DNA of 64,000 nucleotides from Saccharofermentans sp. (GCA_024403795.1 JAKSRD010000001.1:1-64000); one strand, 5' to 3'; shown: positions 9,242 through 17,920, counted from the first letter of the stretch. The notes: generated from the sequence alone by a model not told the origin. Program-made: numbers and translations.

Positions 9242-9892
9242 TTATTTTTCCAAAACATCTCCAGCAACGTGTTCGCTATTCAACACAAATTTGTAGCAAT
9301 CGTCTGCACTGACTTCAAAGGCCTTAAAGATATCCTTAACCGCATCATAGATAGCCTTGCATCTGATGATGTCAACGGTATCGTGAGCCTGCGAGAACAA
9401 TCCGTAGATCAGCATGTCATACATCTTATAGAAGTCGACCTTGAAAGCATCGAACTCATTAAGTGTACGAATAAAAAGCTCTTTATTCTCCGGACTGTAT
9501 GTGCGGAGAAGATTAAGAAGATGCATCTCCTTCTTTACACATCCGGCAATGGCATTAACACTGGCTTTCATTCCGGGGCTGACCGTTCTCGTGTTATAAC
9601 GAACAATGGTCATTGAGAGTTCATCTACCATGTCAACACACTCTTCAATATGTCTAGCCTGCTGGAAAATGTTGATCCTGCGTTCTTCATTCTGCTCAAC
9701 TTCATGAAGCTTATCAGCAAAAGCATGGAAAACATGATCACCGTCATCCTCAAGCTTGTTGATCTTCTTAGCAATAGCTACTCTGTCTTCGATCTTCTCG
9801 AGCATCTCCAGGAGTTCAATGCATTCCTCGTTAAGAATTTCAGACAATTCCTGAGCTCGATCGAATAAATATTCGCGATCCTCACCTGTCAT
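9242..9892 (-). CDS. DUF47 / PhoU-like protein
   Basis: A 216-residue all-helical cytoplasmic protein of the DUF47 family (PhoU-like, often called Pit accessory protein). Recognisable features are the charged helical bundle with KINKLEDDGDHVFHAF, related to the PhoU metal-binding helix motif, and RHIEECVDMVDELSM in the third helix. Relatives are usually beside a Pit phosphate transporter; none is here. It is instead the first gene of an apparent operon with two GGDEF sensor proteins, behind a good sigma-A promoter. GGGAGG lies nine bases before the ATG. Whether it still concerns phosphate or metals cannot be said. Confidence 0.75.
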   Translation of the reverse strand: MTGEDREYLFDRAQELSEILNEECIELLEMLEKIEDRVAIAKKINKLEDDGDHVFHAFADKLHEVEQNEERRINIFQQARHIEECVDMVDELSMTIVRYNTRTVSPGMKASVNAIAGCVKKEMHLLNLLRTYSPENKELFIRTLNEFDAFKVDFYKMYDMLIYGLFSQAHDTVDIIRCKAIYDAVKDIFKAFEVSADDCYKFVLNSEHVAGDVLEK

Positions 9893-9928
9893 TTAATCTA
9901 TCCTCCCAAAAATATCAATTTTCAGACT

Positions 9929-9958
9929 ATTATATAGTATAGCCGTCAGACTTTTCAA
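9929..9958 (-). promoter_or_regulatory. Sigma-A promoter of the DUF47-GGDEF operon
   Basis: On the minus strand TTGAAA (9958-9953), an 18-base spacer and a perfect TATAAT (9934-9929) lie 37 bases before the DUF47 start codon. Confidence 0.7.
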
Positions 9959-10064
9959 GCAAAGAAAGCTTTGATAATTTACCGTTAACGCTCCAAATTG
10001 AGGCAATATTCAGCCTGACCGAATAAGCGGTCATTCTCGCATACATAAGAAACTGAACATGTAT

Positions 10065-10099
10065 AAAAAACAACCTCCGTGAAACTCACAGAGGTTGTT
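10065..10099 (-). terminator. Terminator of the sepF operon
   Basis: AACAACCTC (10069-10077) pairs with GAGGTTGTT (10091-10099), with an inner GTGA/TCAC stem, and is followed on the minus strand by six T. It lies 24 bases after the sepF stop. Confidence 0.9.
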
Positions 10100-10122
10100 G
10101 ATTCTTCGTTTTGTTTAAGTTA

Positions 10123-10602
10123 TCAGAGAGCTGAAACCTTTGTTCCGGACTGCTCCGCATCCTGATTCTCAACTACGAGATTTACAGACTTAGGTGTGCA
10201 GACAAATGTTGTCTTAACAGGTGTAGGCTCAACTCTGCCGCCGAGAGCATAAACGCCGCCGGAGATGTAGTCAACTACGCGCTGATTCTTATCTGTATTT
10301 GTAAGGTTGCAGATTACGATGTGACCTTCACGGATGTGATCGCAAACGATCTGGCTTGTTCTGATATCATAAGGTGTGAGCATGATAACTGTAGCGTTCT
10401 GCTGCATTACAGGTGTAGTAACAGCGGGCTCCTGTACGAAGGTGCGAGGTTCTTCAATAAAAGACTCCTCTGCGATAGGCTCCTGCTCGTAACCTTCTTC
10501 TTCGATGTAGCCCTCATCCTCACCGTAATAGTTCTCCTCAACTTCATCTTCTACAGGTGTGAACATGCTGCCAAAGAAATTCTTAACGTTAAAAGCGCCC
10601 AT
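10123..10602 (-). CDS. sepF: Cell division protein SepF
   Basis: SepF binds FtsZ and the membrane and organises the division ring in Gram-positive bacteria. The 159-residue protein begins MGAFNVKNFFGSMF, a probable amphipathic membrane helix, followed by an acidic Glu/Tyr-rich linker (about 18-70) and the conserved globular domain (75-150) with VIMLTPYDIRTSQIV and VVDYISGGVYALGG. The start is chosen at 10602 because GGAGG stands eight bases upstream; an ATG 39 bases further up has no such site. It lies 176 bases downstream of yggS, as in many Firmicutes, but the usual ylmG and divIVA neighbours are absent. Confidence 0.93.
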   Translation of the reverse strand: MGAFNVKNFFGSMFTPVEDEVEENYYGEDEGYIEEEGYEQEPIAEESFIEEPRTFVQEPAVTTPVMQQNATVIMLTPYDIRTSQIVCDHIREGHIVICNLTNTDKNQRVVDYISGGVYALGGRVEPTPVKTTFVCTPKSVNLVVENQDAEQSGTKVSAL

Positions 10603-10778
10603 TTTATTTTCCTCCTTAAAAATTCGCCCGACCAAGGACATTCATATTGCATATTCGGAGGATAAATCAAAAAAATTTTTAGCACAAGAAATTTGGACAA
10701 TATGACACAAGAAGGTAACTTTAAACGGGGGTTTATTACAAAATGTAACAAAAATCCGCAATATTCAATCGAACAATG

Positions 10779-11516
10779 TTACAGTGGCTTATATTCAGCG
10801 CGATTTCCGAATATTGCCGTACCGATCCTGACATGAGTTGAGCCTTCCAAGATCGCACTCTCGTAATCCTGGCTCATTCCCATTGATAAGACCTTCCAGC
10901 TCTCAAAGCCTGTATATTTCTTTAATTCTTCAAATAATGCGCGTGTTTTGGCAAAGACTTCGCGTGCTTCGCCCTCGTATGTCTCAATGGGCGCCATTGT
11001 CATAAGACCGCACACTTCAATTGAAGGAAGAGCCTCGATCTTATCAATGGCAGGCTTTAATTCATGGGGCGCGAATCCATGCTTGCTAGCCTCGCCTGAC
11101 ACATTGGCCTGCAAAAGAATACGGGTAGTAACATTGTTACTAAGGGATCTTTTCGAGATCTCTTCCGCAAGCTCGACAGTATTAACGGAATGGATGAGAT
11201 TCGTCTTTCCGATAATGTATTTGACCTTATTCTTCTGGAGCGTTCCTATGAGATGCCATCTCGCATCGATATCAAGCGCAGAGAATCTCTCCACCTTCGG
11301 AACCAGTTCCTGAACACGATTCTCACCGAGATCTGCAAGACCGCTCATGACGGCTGCTTCTGCGTACTCGACAGGAAATACCTTACTGACTCCGATCAGC
11401 GTCACACTACCCTTCTCGCGTCCTGAGACGGAAATGGCATTGTCTATGGATTGTCTGACAGTAAGGATATTATCTGAGATCTTCTTCTTAAGTTCTTCCG
11501 AATAATCGTAGTCCAT
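10779..11516 (-). CDS. yggS: YggS-family PLP homeostasis protein
   Basis: Cytoplasmic pyridoxal-phosphate-binding protein of the YggS/PLPBP family (YlmE in Bacillus), which affects PLP and amino-acid homeostasis without a known reaction. The PLP lysine lies in GVSKVFPVEYAEAAV; HLIGTLQKNKVKYI and LMTMAP are family motifs, and the C-terminal SMGMSQDYESAI with VRIGTAIFG forms the phosphate-binding part of the barrel. Length 245 is a little above the usual 230. The start lies one base after the stop of the HlyD-like gene, so translation is probably coupled. It sits between that gene and sepF. Confidence 0.93.
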   Translation of the reverse strand: MDYDYSEELKKKISDNILTVRQSIDNAISVSGREKGSVTLIGVSKVFPVEYAEAAVMSGLADLGENRVQELVPKVERFSALDIDARWHLIGTLQKNKVKYIIGKTNLIHSVNTVELAEEISKRSLSNNVTTRILLQANVSGEASKHGFAPHELKPAIDKIEALPSIEVCGLMTMAPIETYEGEAREVFAKTRALFEELKKYTGFESWKVLSMGMSQDYESAILEGSTHVRIGTAIFGNRAEYKPL

Positions 11517-11517
11517 G

Positions 11518-13797
11518 TTAATCGACCTTATCTCCCGGCTTAACGGTCAAAGGATTTGTAATAATTACAGTATCAAGATCCGGAACAGAGGATTTACCTA
11601 TCTGATCGATGATGGCGAACTCTCTGTCACTATCCAAGACAAGAACTCTTATCTCTTCGACAAATCCCTGATTGTTGGAATATACAGAAGCGATTCCGGC
11701 ATAATCCGTAACCTTCATCTTCTCCGTCGACACGCCGAGTCCGGTGGAAGTATCAACAAAAGATGCCTTATAGCCCTCTGTATAAAGTCTGTCTAACTTC
11801 TTAAGATTAGAATAATCATTAGGTGTCGTGAACGCGACGATAAGTCCGCCGTCCGCCGTGGTTTCCGTATGAATGACCGTACAACCCGACACGGTGGTAT
11901 TCTGCTGCTCAACAGGATTTCCGTTCTCATCGGTTACCGCATTCGGGATAACCGTGACATTGAAGATGGAACCGTTTGCAAATAATTCGGGACCGGCATT
12001 GTTGCCCGGAGCAAGATATACGCAGAAGGAAGGATTGCCCTTCGGCGGATACTCGGCATTTACGAGGCTCGGAACGGATACTTTCATTCCGTTGGTCTCA
12101 GTAATAACGATCTCGATGTCTACCGTTCTGAGATCCAGCAATGCTTCCACACTTCTGGATGTCTCGAAAACGATCAGCATTCCGGCTGCGTCGTTCTCAC
12201 AACGGACTACCTGACATCTCTCGATCGAGATGCCTTCCGTACGAACATTGATATCGTGATATGTACCTACGGCGAAGTCTGAAGAAGCCGCATCGTTTGC
12301 TGAAAGGAAGACGGCGATATACTGACTCTCATTCTGCGCGATTCTGGCAACAGGTGTGCCCTCTTCAACGCTGAGATCCGAAGAGATCGCTCCTGATGAA
12401 TTATTAATAAATCCCTTAATGTCTGAAATCGACAACGCGAGGAACGTATCATAACTGAGAGCCTGCTCCTGACCGTCAAGTCTGAAAGATACGATTCCGG
12501 GTCTGTGAGCAGTGATCCTTGACGCATACTTCTCGACCTGTGCTTCGTATGTCGATTCATCGGTTCTGAGTACTGCAAGCCTCTCATCATCGAAGTCGAT
12601 TGCACCCATCTCGTCTTCACGTTCGTCCAGGATAACATTGATCGAAGAAGAATACGAAGGCATGTTGCTGAGATTACCGTCCATTGCATCGAATCTTACC
12701 GAGTCGATGATCGCAGAAAGGTTCTTATTATAATTCCTATAGATGACATCCGCCTCTTCGACACCACCGGCAAGAATAAGCTCCTGCTGGACATCGGATA
12801 TCTGCGACTGAACATTTCTCAGATCCTGAACTACCGACTTCATCTCGTCAGGAACGACAATGGCAAGTTCCTGATCCTTAGCTACTCGTGAGCCTTCAGT
12901 GATCTGAGTTACCAGTTCACCGGAATATTCACAGTTGATGGTATCTTCATCTCTTACGATAAGTGCCTTGGCTCCGATCGTATGCTCAACTGCACCGGTC
13001 GTAACAAATGAGAAATTAGGTTTTTCCGCGATATAGTCGTACAAGTGATGTACTACAAACGCAAGTACGAAAAGCGAAGCTGCCACAACAACCGCACCAA
13101 GGATACCATTCCTTATGGCACGACTCTCAGCACTCTTTTGTGCAGGATTCTTGCGCTTATACTCGTTCTTCTCGATCTTGGCCTGTTCCTTAAGCTTGGC
13201 TTCTTCCTTGCGCTTGGCTTGAGCCATTATCTTCTGCTGTTCTTTAGCTTTTGCCTGTTCCTTTGAGGACTTAGCCTTGGATACAGCCGCAGCACTCTTT
13301 GAAGGAGCTGCAGTGGTATTAACTGAAGGGATTACGCCGCTTTCAGGCTTTGCCGTACCTGATTTGATCTGATCGTTCGCGGGAAGTATCGATGATGTCG
13401 GCTTATTGGCTGAAGCTGATGACACTTTAGTTTTCGTGTCAACAGAAGGCTTAGCAGCGGCAGCAGGCTTGGAAGCTGCCTTACGTCCGAATCCGAACTT
13501 AAAGCCGGTCTTCTTAGAAGCAGGCTTAGCTCCTGCTTTGGCAGTCGAACTTACGGGCGTTGCACCGGCAGGCTTAACACCTTGCTTCGCAATAGGCTGA
13601 GCTGGCTTCTTTACGACCTGATTAGGATTAGAACTTACGGGCTTACCCTTCGAATTCATGGGCCTTGTGCCACTATTTACGGGTCTCTTGCCGGAAGGAG
13701 CGACTCTTCCCGCCTGAGCTGCAGGCTTCTTATTAACAGGCTTCTTATCTGGAGCACCGTTCTGAGAATTCATATACCACTGATTGCCGTCCGCCAT
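11518..13797 (-). CDS. HlyD-like single-pass membrane protein with Lys/Ala/Pro-rich cytoplasmic region
   Basis: Residues 1 to about 225 are low complexity: Lys, Ala, Pro, Ser and Asn-rich, then a highly charged KEQAKAKEQQK helix. One membrane segment (GAVVVAASLFVLAFVVHHLY) follows near 235-255. The outside part contains a split biotinyl-lipoyl-like domain (CEYSGELVTQITEGSRVAKDQ and later HRPGIVSF), a helical hairpin (VVQDLRNVQSQISDVQQELI) and beta-rich domains, the architecture of HlyD/RND adaptor proteins. No ABC or RND pump is nearby; the neighbours are yggS and sepF, suggesting a role at the envelope or division site. The start at 13797 has GGAGG nine bases upstream. Function is unknown. 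Confidence 0.65.
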   Translation of the reverse strand: MADGNQWYMNSQNGAPDKKPVNKKPAAQAGRVAPSGKRPVNSGTRPMNSKGKPVSSNPNQVVKKPAQPIAKQGVKPAGATPVSSTAKAGAKPASKKTGFKFGFGRKAASKPAAAAKPSVDTKTKVSSASANKPTSSILPANDQIKSGTAKPESGVIPSVNTTAAPSKSAAAVSKAKSSKEQAKAKEQQKIMAQAKRKEEAKLKEQAKIEKNEYKRKNPAQKSAESRAIRNGILGAVVVAASLFVLAFVVHHLYDYIAEKPNFSFVTTGAVEHTIGAKALIVRDEDTINCEYSGELVTQITEGSRVAKDQELAIVVPDEMKSVVQDLRNVQSQISDVQQELILAGGVEEADVIYRNYNKNLSAIIDSVRFDAMDGNLSNMPSYSSSINVILDEREDEMGAIDFDDERLAVLRTDESTYEAQVEKYASRITAHRPGIVSFRLDGQEQALSYDTFLALSISDIKGFINNSSGAISSDLSVEEGTPVARIAQNESQYIAVFLSANDAASSDFAVGTYHDINVRTEGISIERCQVVRCENDAAGMLIVFETSRSVEALLDLRTVDIEIVITETNGMKVSVPSLVNAEYPPKGNPSFCVYLAPGNNAGPELFANGSIFNVTVIPNAVTDENGNPVEQQNTTVSGCTVIHTETTADGGLIVAFTTPNDYSNLKKLDRLYTEGYKASFVDTSTGLGVSTEKMKVTDYAGIASVYSNNQGFVEEIRVLVLDSDREFAIIDQIGKSSVPDLDTVIITNPLTVKPGDKVD

Positions 13798-13802
13798 CTT
13801 CA

Positions 13803-15077
13803 TTAACCTCCGACAGCAAGCATGCAAGCAAGTTTAGCCTGTTCTTTTGCAAGGCTTCCCTGCATATACGCAATATAAGGCGGCTTGATGGGACCGTCGC
13901 ATGAGAGCTCCGTTGTAGCGCCCTGTACGAAAGCACCTGCTGCCATAATAACCTGATCATCGTATCCGGGCATATCCCACGGTACGGGTGTAACAAAAGA
14001 ATCAACGGGTGAGCAGGACTGGATCGCACCGCAGAAGAGTTCCATCTTCTTAGGATCGCCGAATTCTACCGTCTGAACGATATCGCCTCTTTTTTCCGTT
14101 GAAGAAGGACTTGTCTTATAACCTTCGCCGCTCAGGATCTCAGCTGCAAAGATCGCTGCTTTAAGACACTCACCGACGCACTGCGGTGCCGTGAAAAGAC
14201 CTCTTGCGATCATTGAATTGGCTCCCAATGTAGGACCAACCTCACTGCCGAGTCCGGGTGTCGTGAGATGTCTTGCGGCATTCTCCACAAGATCCTCCCT
14301 GCCTACGATATAACCGCCGGTCTTAGCAATTCCGCCGCCGGGATTCTTTATAAGGGAACCGGCACAGACATCAGCGCCTGCCTCAATGGGTTCTCTCTTC
14401 TCCGTAAATTCACCGTAGCAGTTATCTACTGCTACGATAATGTCTTCTCTGACGGAATGAACAAGTGTCGCGATCTTCTCTATGTCATCGGTGAGAAGAG
14501 CTCTTCTACCGGTATAGCCTCTGGACTTCTGGATAAATACCATCTTGGTCTCAGGCTTGATCGCCGCCTTGATCGCATCAAGATCAGGTGAACCGTCCTC
14601 TTTAAGCTCAACATCCTCATACTTGATCCCGTATGACATAAGAGACATATCATTATTATCGGAAGAAAGTCCGATGGTAGCCATAAGTGTGTCATAAGGT
14701 CTTCCCGTAACGGAGAGCATTATGTCTCCCGGACGCAAAGCCCCGTACAACATGGCCGAGATAGCCTGAGTGCCTGAACTTATCTGCCATCTGACATATG
14801 CCTTCTGTGCTCTGAAAACCTTCGCGAAAATATTCTCGATCTTCTCACGACCGATATCATCGTAACCGTAACCTGAGGTCATACTCATATGCGTATCTGA
14901 GAATTTCTCGCTTCTGAATGCATCGAGAACCTTAAGCTCGTTATATGTAACGATGTCATCAATACCTGCGTAGACGTTCACGAGCGCCTCTTCGGCCCTG
15001 CGTGCAGCCGCAAGAGCCTTATCGCTCACGCCGTAATTCTTATAATTATCAATGCCGTAATTTGTTATGCTTTCCAT
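13803..15077 (-). CDS. Methionine gamma-lyase-family (aluminium-resistance-type) PLP enzyme
   Basis: A fold-type I PLP enzyme of the family annotated as methionine gamma-lyase family or aluminium resistance protein (YnbB in Bacillus). The 424 residues include ISSGTQAISAMLYGALRPGD for cofactor phosphate binding, VAVDNCYGEF with the PLP-ring aspartate, and the Schiff-base lysine in GSLIKNPGGGIAKTGGYI. The actual reaction is not established for this branch. It follows the lipid kinase by 23 bases. There is no Shine-Dalgarno before the start; instead an extended -10 promoter lies eight bases upstream, which would give a nearly leaderless message in addition to operon read-through. Confidence 0.87.
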   Translation of the reverse strand: MESITNYGIDNYKNYGVSDKALAAARRAEEALVNVYAGIDDIVTYNELKVLDAFRSEKFSDTHMSMTSGYGYDDIGREKIENIFAKVFRAQKAYVRWQISSGTQAISAMLYGALRPGDIMLSVTGRPYDTLMATIGLSSDNNDMSLMSYGIKYEDVELKEDGSPDLDAIKAAIKPETKMVFIQKSRGYTGRRALLTDDIEKIATLVHSVREDIIVAVDNCYGEFTEKREPIEAGADVCAGSLIKNPGGGIAKTGGYIVGREDLVENAARHLTTPGLGSEVGPTLGANSMIARGLFTAPQCVGECLKAAIFAAEILSGEGYKTSPSSTEKRGDIVQTVEFGDPKKMELFCGAIQSCSPVDSFVTPVPWDMPGYDDQVIMAAGAFVQGATTELSCDGPIKPPYIAYMQGSLAKEQAKLACMLAVGG

Positions 15078-15085
15078 AAACTAAG

Positions 15086-15094
15086 ATTATAGCA
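15086..15094 (-). promoter_or_regulatory. Extended -10 promoter just before the MGL-like gene
   Basis: The minus strand reads TGCTATAAT (TGnTATAAT) with the hexamer ending eight bases before the ATG, so transcription would begin two or three bases before the start codon. No good -35 is visible. An 8-bp inverted repeat (GTTATGCT 15064-15071, AGCATAAC 15091-15098) brackets the start codon and overlaps the hexamer. Confidence 0.45.
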
Positions 15095-15100
15095 TAACTT

Positions 15101-16072
15101 TTAAATATATAGAGCTAATCTCAAAGTCCCGGGGCAGCATTCGAAGGTTACCTTATGTCCCGAGAAATCTTCTCCGTCGTAATTTCCATTCAGCTCCTTA
15201 TCTCCTAGCGCTTCGATAGTCAGTGATGAGGTATCGAAAATATCCATCTCCTTGAATCCTGCACCAACATGTTTACCCTTCTTGTACTTCAAGAGAAGAT
15301 AAAGCGATCTCGGAAGTCCCACGGCATCTACAGCACAACAATTCATGAGACCGTCATCGATCTTCGCGTTCGGAGCAGGACAAAATCCGTGTCCGTAATA
15401 GGAAGCATTGCATACAGCCATCAGAGTGTAGTTATTGTTGTTTGAGGTGTGTGTGTTACCGTCAGCTTTTGCTGCAGAATACTTGAACCGGAACTTTCTG
15501 TTGCCGAGTACGCAATCCAAGGCTGAAGTGAGATAAGCCGTATCTCTGACAAGGCGCGAATTCGGCTTTGCAAGGACCTTAGTCTTAGCTCTCAACTGAA
15601 CTTCCGTATCCAGACCGATCGACGCGATATTATTGCACCAGCATGTTCCCGATTCATTAATGTTGCCGTCACGGTCGTAGCATGTGACCTTGATCAGGTC
15701 AGCATTTATGATGTTGAATCTATTCTCGAAGATATCTCTTACACAGAGCTCACGGTCTTTTCGATGTGCATCGTCCAAGACGCTTCTTGCAAAATCGTTA
15801 CCTGTTCCGAGCGGGATTATCGCCATAGAAGCTTCAGTCTCAGCAAGAGCATTTGCAACCTCGTGAATGGTTCCGTCACCACCGCAGGCAACGATGAGGA
15901 GATCGTCTCTTGCAGCAGCTTCGCGTGCAATATCAGCAGCATGACCGCCGTATTCCGTATACAAGATCTCTGCATCTCCCTCATGCTCGGAAGAATACTT
16001 GGAATATGCCTTTTTAAAGATCTCCAGATGCCGTGGTTCTGCTCTGCTATTTACGATAAACAGTTTTTTCAT
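15101..16072 (-). CDS. Diacylglycerol kinase-family lipid kinase
   Basis: Soluble lipid kinase of the DagK/YegS family, which phosphorylates diacylglycerol or a related lipid at the inner membrane face so that it re-enters phospholipid synthesis. The 323-residue protein has the ATP-binding GGDGTIHEVANAL and PLGTGNDFARSV motifs in the N-terminal domain and a C-terminal beta sandwich (about 150-320). A cysteine- and Asn-rich insertion lies in the middle. It follows the acyl carrier protein gene by 11 bases, placing it in a lipid-related operon with a MarR regulator. The substrate is not determined by the sequence. Confidence 0.85.
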   Translation of the reverse strand: MKKLFIVNSRAEPRHLEIFKKAYSKYSSEHEGDAEILYTEYGGHAADIAREAAARDDLLIVACGGDGTIHEVANALAETEASMAIIPLGTGNDFARSVLDDAHRKDRELCVRDIFENRFNIINADLIKVTCYDRDGNINESGTCWCNNIASIGLDTEVQLRAKTKVLAKPNSRLVRDTAYLTSALDCVLGNRKFRFKYSAAKADGNTHTSNNNNYTLMAVCNASYYGHGFCPAPNAKIDDGLMNCCAVDAVGLPRSLYLLLKYKKGKHVGAGFKEMDIFDTSSLTIEALGDKELNGNYDGEDFSGHKVTFECCPGTLRLALYI

Positions 16073-16083
16073 GTGACTCAGAC

Positions 16084-16347
16084 TTATTCTTTATTCGAGA
16101 ATCCGACAACCACATCTACAAGATCGTCTATCGTCCTTATCTCGTCGAGGACTTCATCCGGAAGACGGATGCCGTATTTCTCCTCAACGCTGATTACGAG
16201 TTCATAAAGCTTTAATGAATCAAAAGGCAGATCATCAATGATAGCAAGATCTGAAGTAACATCCTTTGGAGAGATCTCCAGGATATCAGCTACAGTACTC
16301 AAAATATCACTTTTGATCGAATCTCTTCTGCCGTCTGAATCGCCCAT
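16084..16347 (-). CDS. Acyl carrier protein
   Basis: An 87-residue carrier protein whose serine 44 in DDLPFDSLKLYELV is the expected 4'-phosphopantetheine attachment site; the four-helix acidic pattern is typical of fatty-acid ACP. An N-terminal basic stretch (GDSDGRRDSIKSD) is slightly longer than in most ACPs. The start is set at 16347 because AAGGAG stands ten bases upstream; it is one base after the marR stop. No fab genes are adjacent, so it could serve fatty-acid synthesis or a more specialised lipid pathway with the neighbouring kinase. Confidence 0.88.
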   Translation of the reverse strand: MGDSDGRRDSIKSDILSTVADILEISPKDVTSDLAIIDDLPFDSLKLYELVISVEEKYGIRLPDEVLDEIRTIDDLVDVVVGFSNKE

Positions 16348-16348
16348 A

Positions 16349-16861
16349 CTACTTCTTCTCCTTACCGGTATCCTTTGCAACCTCTCTAGCGGTCGCTCTT
16401 ACATTCTCGCTGCTGTCATAACGTCTGAGCTGCTGTTCAACATACTCATCAACTTCATTTACAAGATCAAGAAGGTGCTGCCTGTCAGCTTCGTCATAGC
16501 CGGCCAAAATATGCTTAGCCAATACTCTGTGGAACTTGCTGTTCATTCTGCAGGCAAGCTTACCGTTATGAGTAAGGCTGATCCTTACAATGCGCTTATC
16601 ATGAAGGTCACGTTCTCTGTGAACGTATCCTTTCTTAACCAATCTGTCTATTGCAACCGTGAGCGTTCCCGTAGTAATACCAAGATCTTCTGCGGTATTT
16701 GTCATGGTGCGAGCTTCATAAGGGCCGATTGCCGTGAGTGTATGCATCTCTGCAATCGACAGATCCTTAAAATAGCCTGCCTGAAGGGATTTCTCTTCGG
16801 TTAAAACAACATTCTCAAAGATCCTTACCAGGGCCTCTGACATCTGTTCTTCTTCACTCAT
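16349..16861 (-). CDS. MarR-family transcriptional regulator (FabT-like context)
   Basis: A 170-residue winged-helix repressor. Helices for dimerisation flank the DNA-binding part with TAEDLGITTGTLTVAIDRLVKKGYVHRERDLHDKRIVRISLT, the recognition helix and wing of MarR proteins, followed by a long C-terminal helix. Its position directly before an acyl carrier gene resembles FabT, the fatty-acid repressor of other Firmicutes; that role is inferred from context. The start at 16861 has GGAG ten bases upstream and is preferred to a GTG three codons earlier. A perfect inverted repeat 21 bases upstream is a candidate autoregulatory operator. Confidence 0.85.
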   Translation of the reverse strand: MSEEEQMSEALVRIFENVVLTEEKSLQAGYFKDLSIAEMHTLTAIGPYEARTMTNTAEDLGITTGTLTVAIDRLVKKGYVHRERDLHDKRIVRISLTHNGKLACRMNSKFHRVLAKHILAGYDEADRQHLLDLVNEVDEYVEQQLRRYDSSENVRATAREVAKDTGKEKK

Positions 16862-16881
16862 CAGATACACACTCCGAAAAA

Positions 16882-16898
16882 ATTTTGATTAACAAAAT
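16882..16898. promoter_or_regulatory. Candidate MarR/FabT-type operator
   Basis: A perfect 6-bp inverted repeat ATTTTG-N5-CAAAAT lies just upstream of the marR ribosome site in an AT-rich promoter region. Its form is close to FabT-type operators (TTTGA-N-TCAAA). Autoregulation is an inference. Confidence 0.5.
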
Positions 16899-16962
16899 AA
16901 TTATAACAAAAAAATTATAAATTTCGCTTGTGCTATTTTTCAGCCTGTCAGGCCAAAAGCGA

Positions 16963-17919
16963 TCAAACTTCCTTAGGAGCTTTATATGCCTTCTTATCAC
17001 CGTTAACAAGAACAATTGTGAATACGATGACAAACAAAGATATACCTCCGAGGATCAGAGACATTCCGTTACTCAATCCTATTTTCTCCAGCAGGCTCAT
17101 TCCGTATGAACCCAAGAAATTGAAGAAAATATGCATGCAGATCGTAAGCTTTACCGAACGATACTTATATCTGAGATAGCCGATGGCAAATCCAAGGAAG
17201 GAAGCATATATTCCCTGAACCAGATTCATATGCATTGCACCGAACAGAACTCCTGTAATGAGGATAATGAAGAATGGCTTGATTCCGGACTTCTCAAGCA
17301 ATCCGAAAGTAACGCCGCGCAGACAGAGTTCTTCGAGGATCGGTCCGAGGAAGATCGCATATACAACTGTAATCAGAACGTTATCTACGATTCCGGCAGT
17401 CTCCATCAACTCCATGTAAGCATCAAGAGCATGCGGGAACATGATGATGATCAGTGTAAAAGCCGCATTGATGGCAAACTGCATACCAACGGCAAAACCT
17501 ACGGCAGCAACAATAGACTTAACACCGAACACCTGACTCAACTTAACCTTCGGGTTCTTCTTTACAAAGCCTTTGTAATACCAAATACCGAATACGATAA
17601 GCCCGACGACCGCATACACGAGATACGAGTAGAAGGCATATTTATCGTTAAATGTGTGCATCAATTCTGATACATAGTCTTCTACCGCAGGAGAATAAAA
17701 ACCGTTGTCAATCAGGTCTTTAGCTGCAACGATCAGGAACGGAGTCTGCGATAAAGTCTGAATAACGATAAGCACGGCAACCGGAATGATCGCCAAAAAG
17801 ATGTAACCGACACGGATCTTCTTCTGAGCCGGTGCTTTTGTTGTGGCAACTTCTGCAGCTGATTTCACTTCCTGTTGAACAACAGCTGACTGTTCAGGTC
17901 TTAAACTCTCATTTTCCAT
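16963..17919 (-). CDS. CPBP-family intramembrane metalloprotease
   Basis: A polytopic membrane protein of the CPBP (CAAX protease and bacteriocin-processing, Abi) family. The glutamate pair and arginine are in ILEELCLRGV, the first histidine in FGAMHMNLVQG, and the second in MHIFFNF, giving all three family motifs within 318 residues and about eight membrane segments. Members cleave prenylated or bacteriocin substrates or confer self-immunity. Its ATG lies one base after the stop of the XRE regulator gene, so the two are translated together, and the regulator probably controls it. Confidence 0.88.
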   Translation of the reverse strand: MENESLRPEQSAVVQQEVKSAAEVATTKAPAQKKIRVGYIFLAIIPVAVLIVIQTLSQTPFLIVAAKDLIDNGFYSPAVEDYVSELMHTFNDKYAFYSYLVYAVVGLIVFGIWYYKGFVKKNPKVKLSQVFGVKSIVAAVGFAVGMQFAINAAFTLIIIMFPHALDAYMELMETAGIVDNVLITVVYAIFLGPILEELCLRGVTFGLLEKSGIKPFFIILITGVLFGAMHMNLVQGIYASFLGFAIGYLRYKYRSVKLTICMHIFFNFLGSYGMSLLEKIGLSNGMSLILGGISLFVIVFTIVLVNGDKKAYKAPKEV

Positions 17920-17920
17920 G

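Noticed and set aside
10603..10641. Longer SepF start at 10641
   Set aside because: The ATG has no ribosome site, while the internal ATG at 10602 has GGAGG at eight bases and matches the SepF N-terminus.
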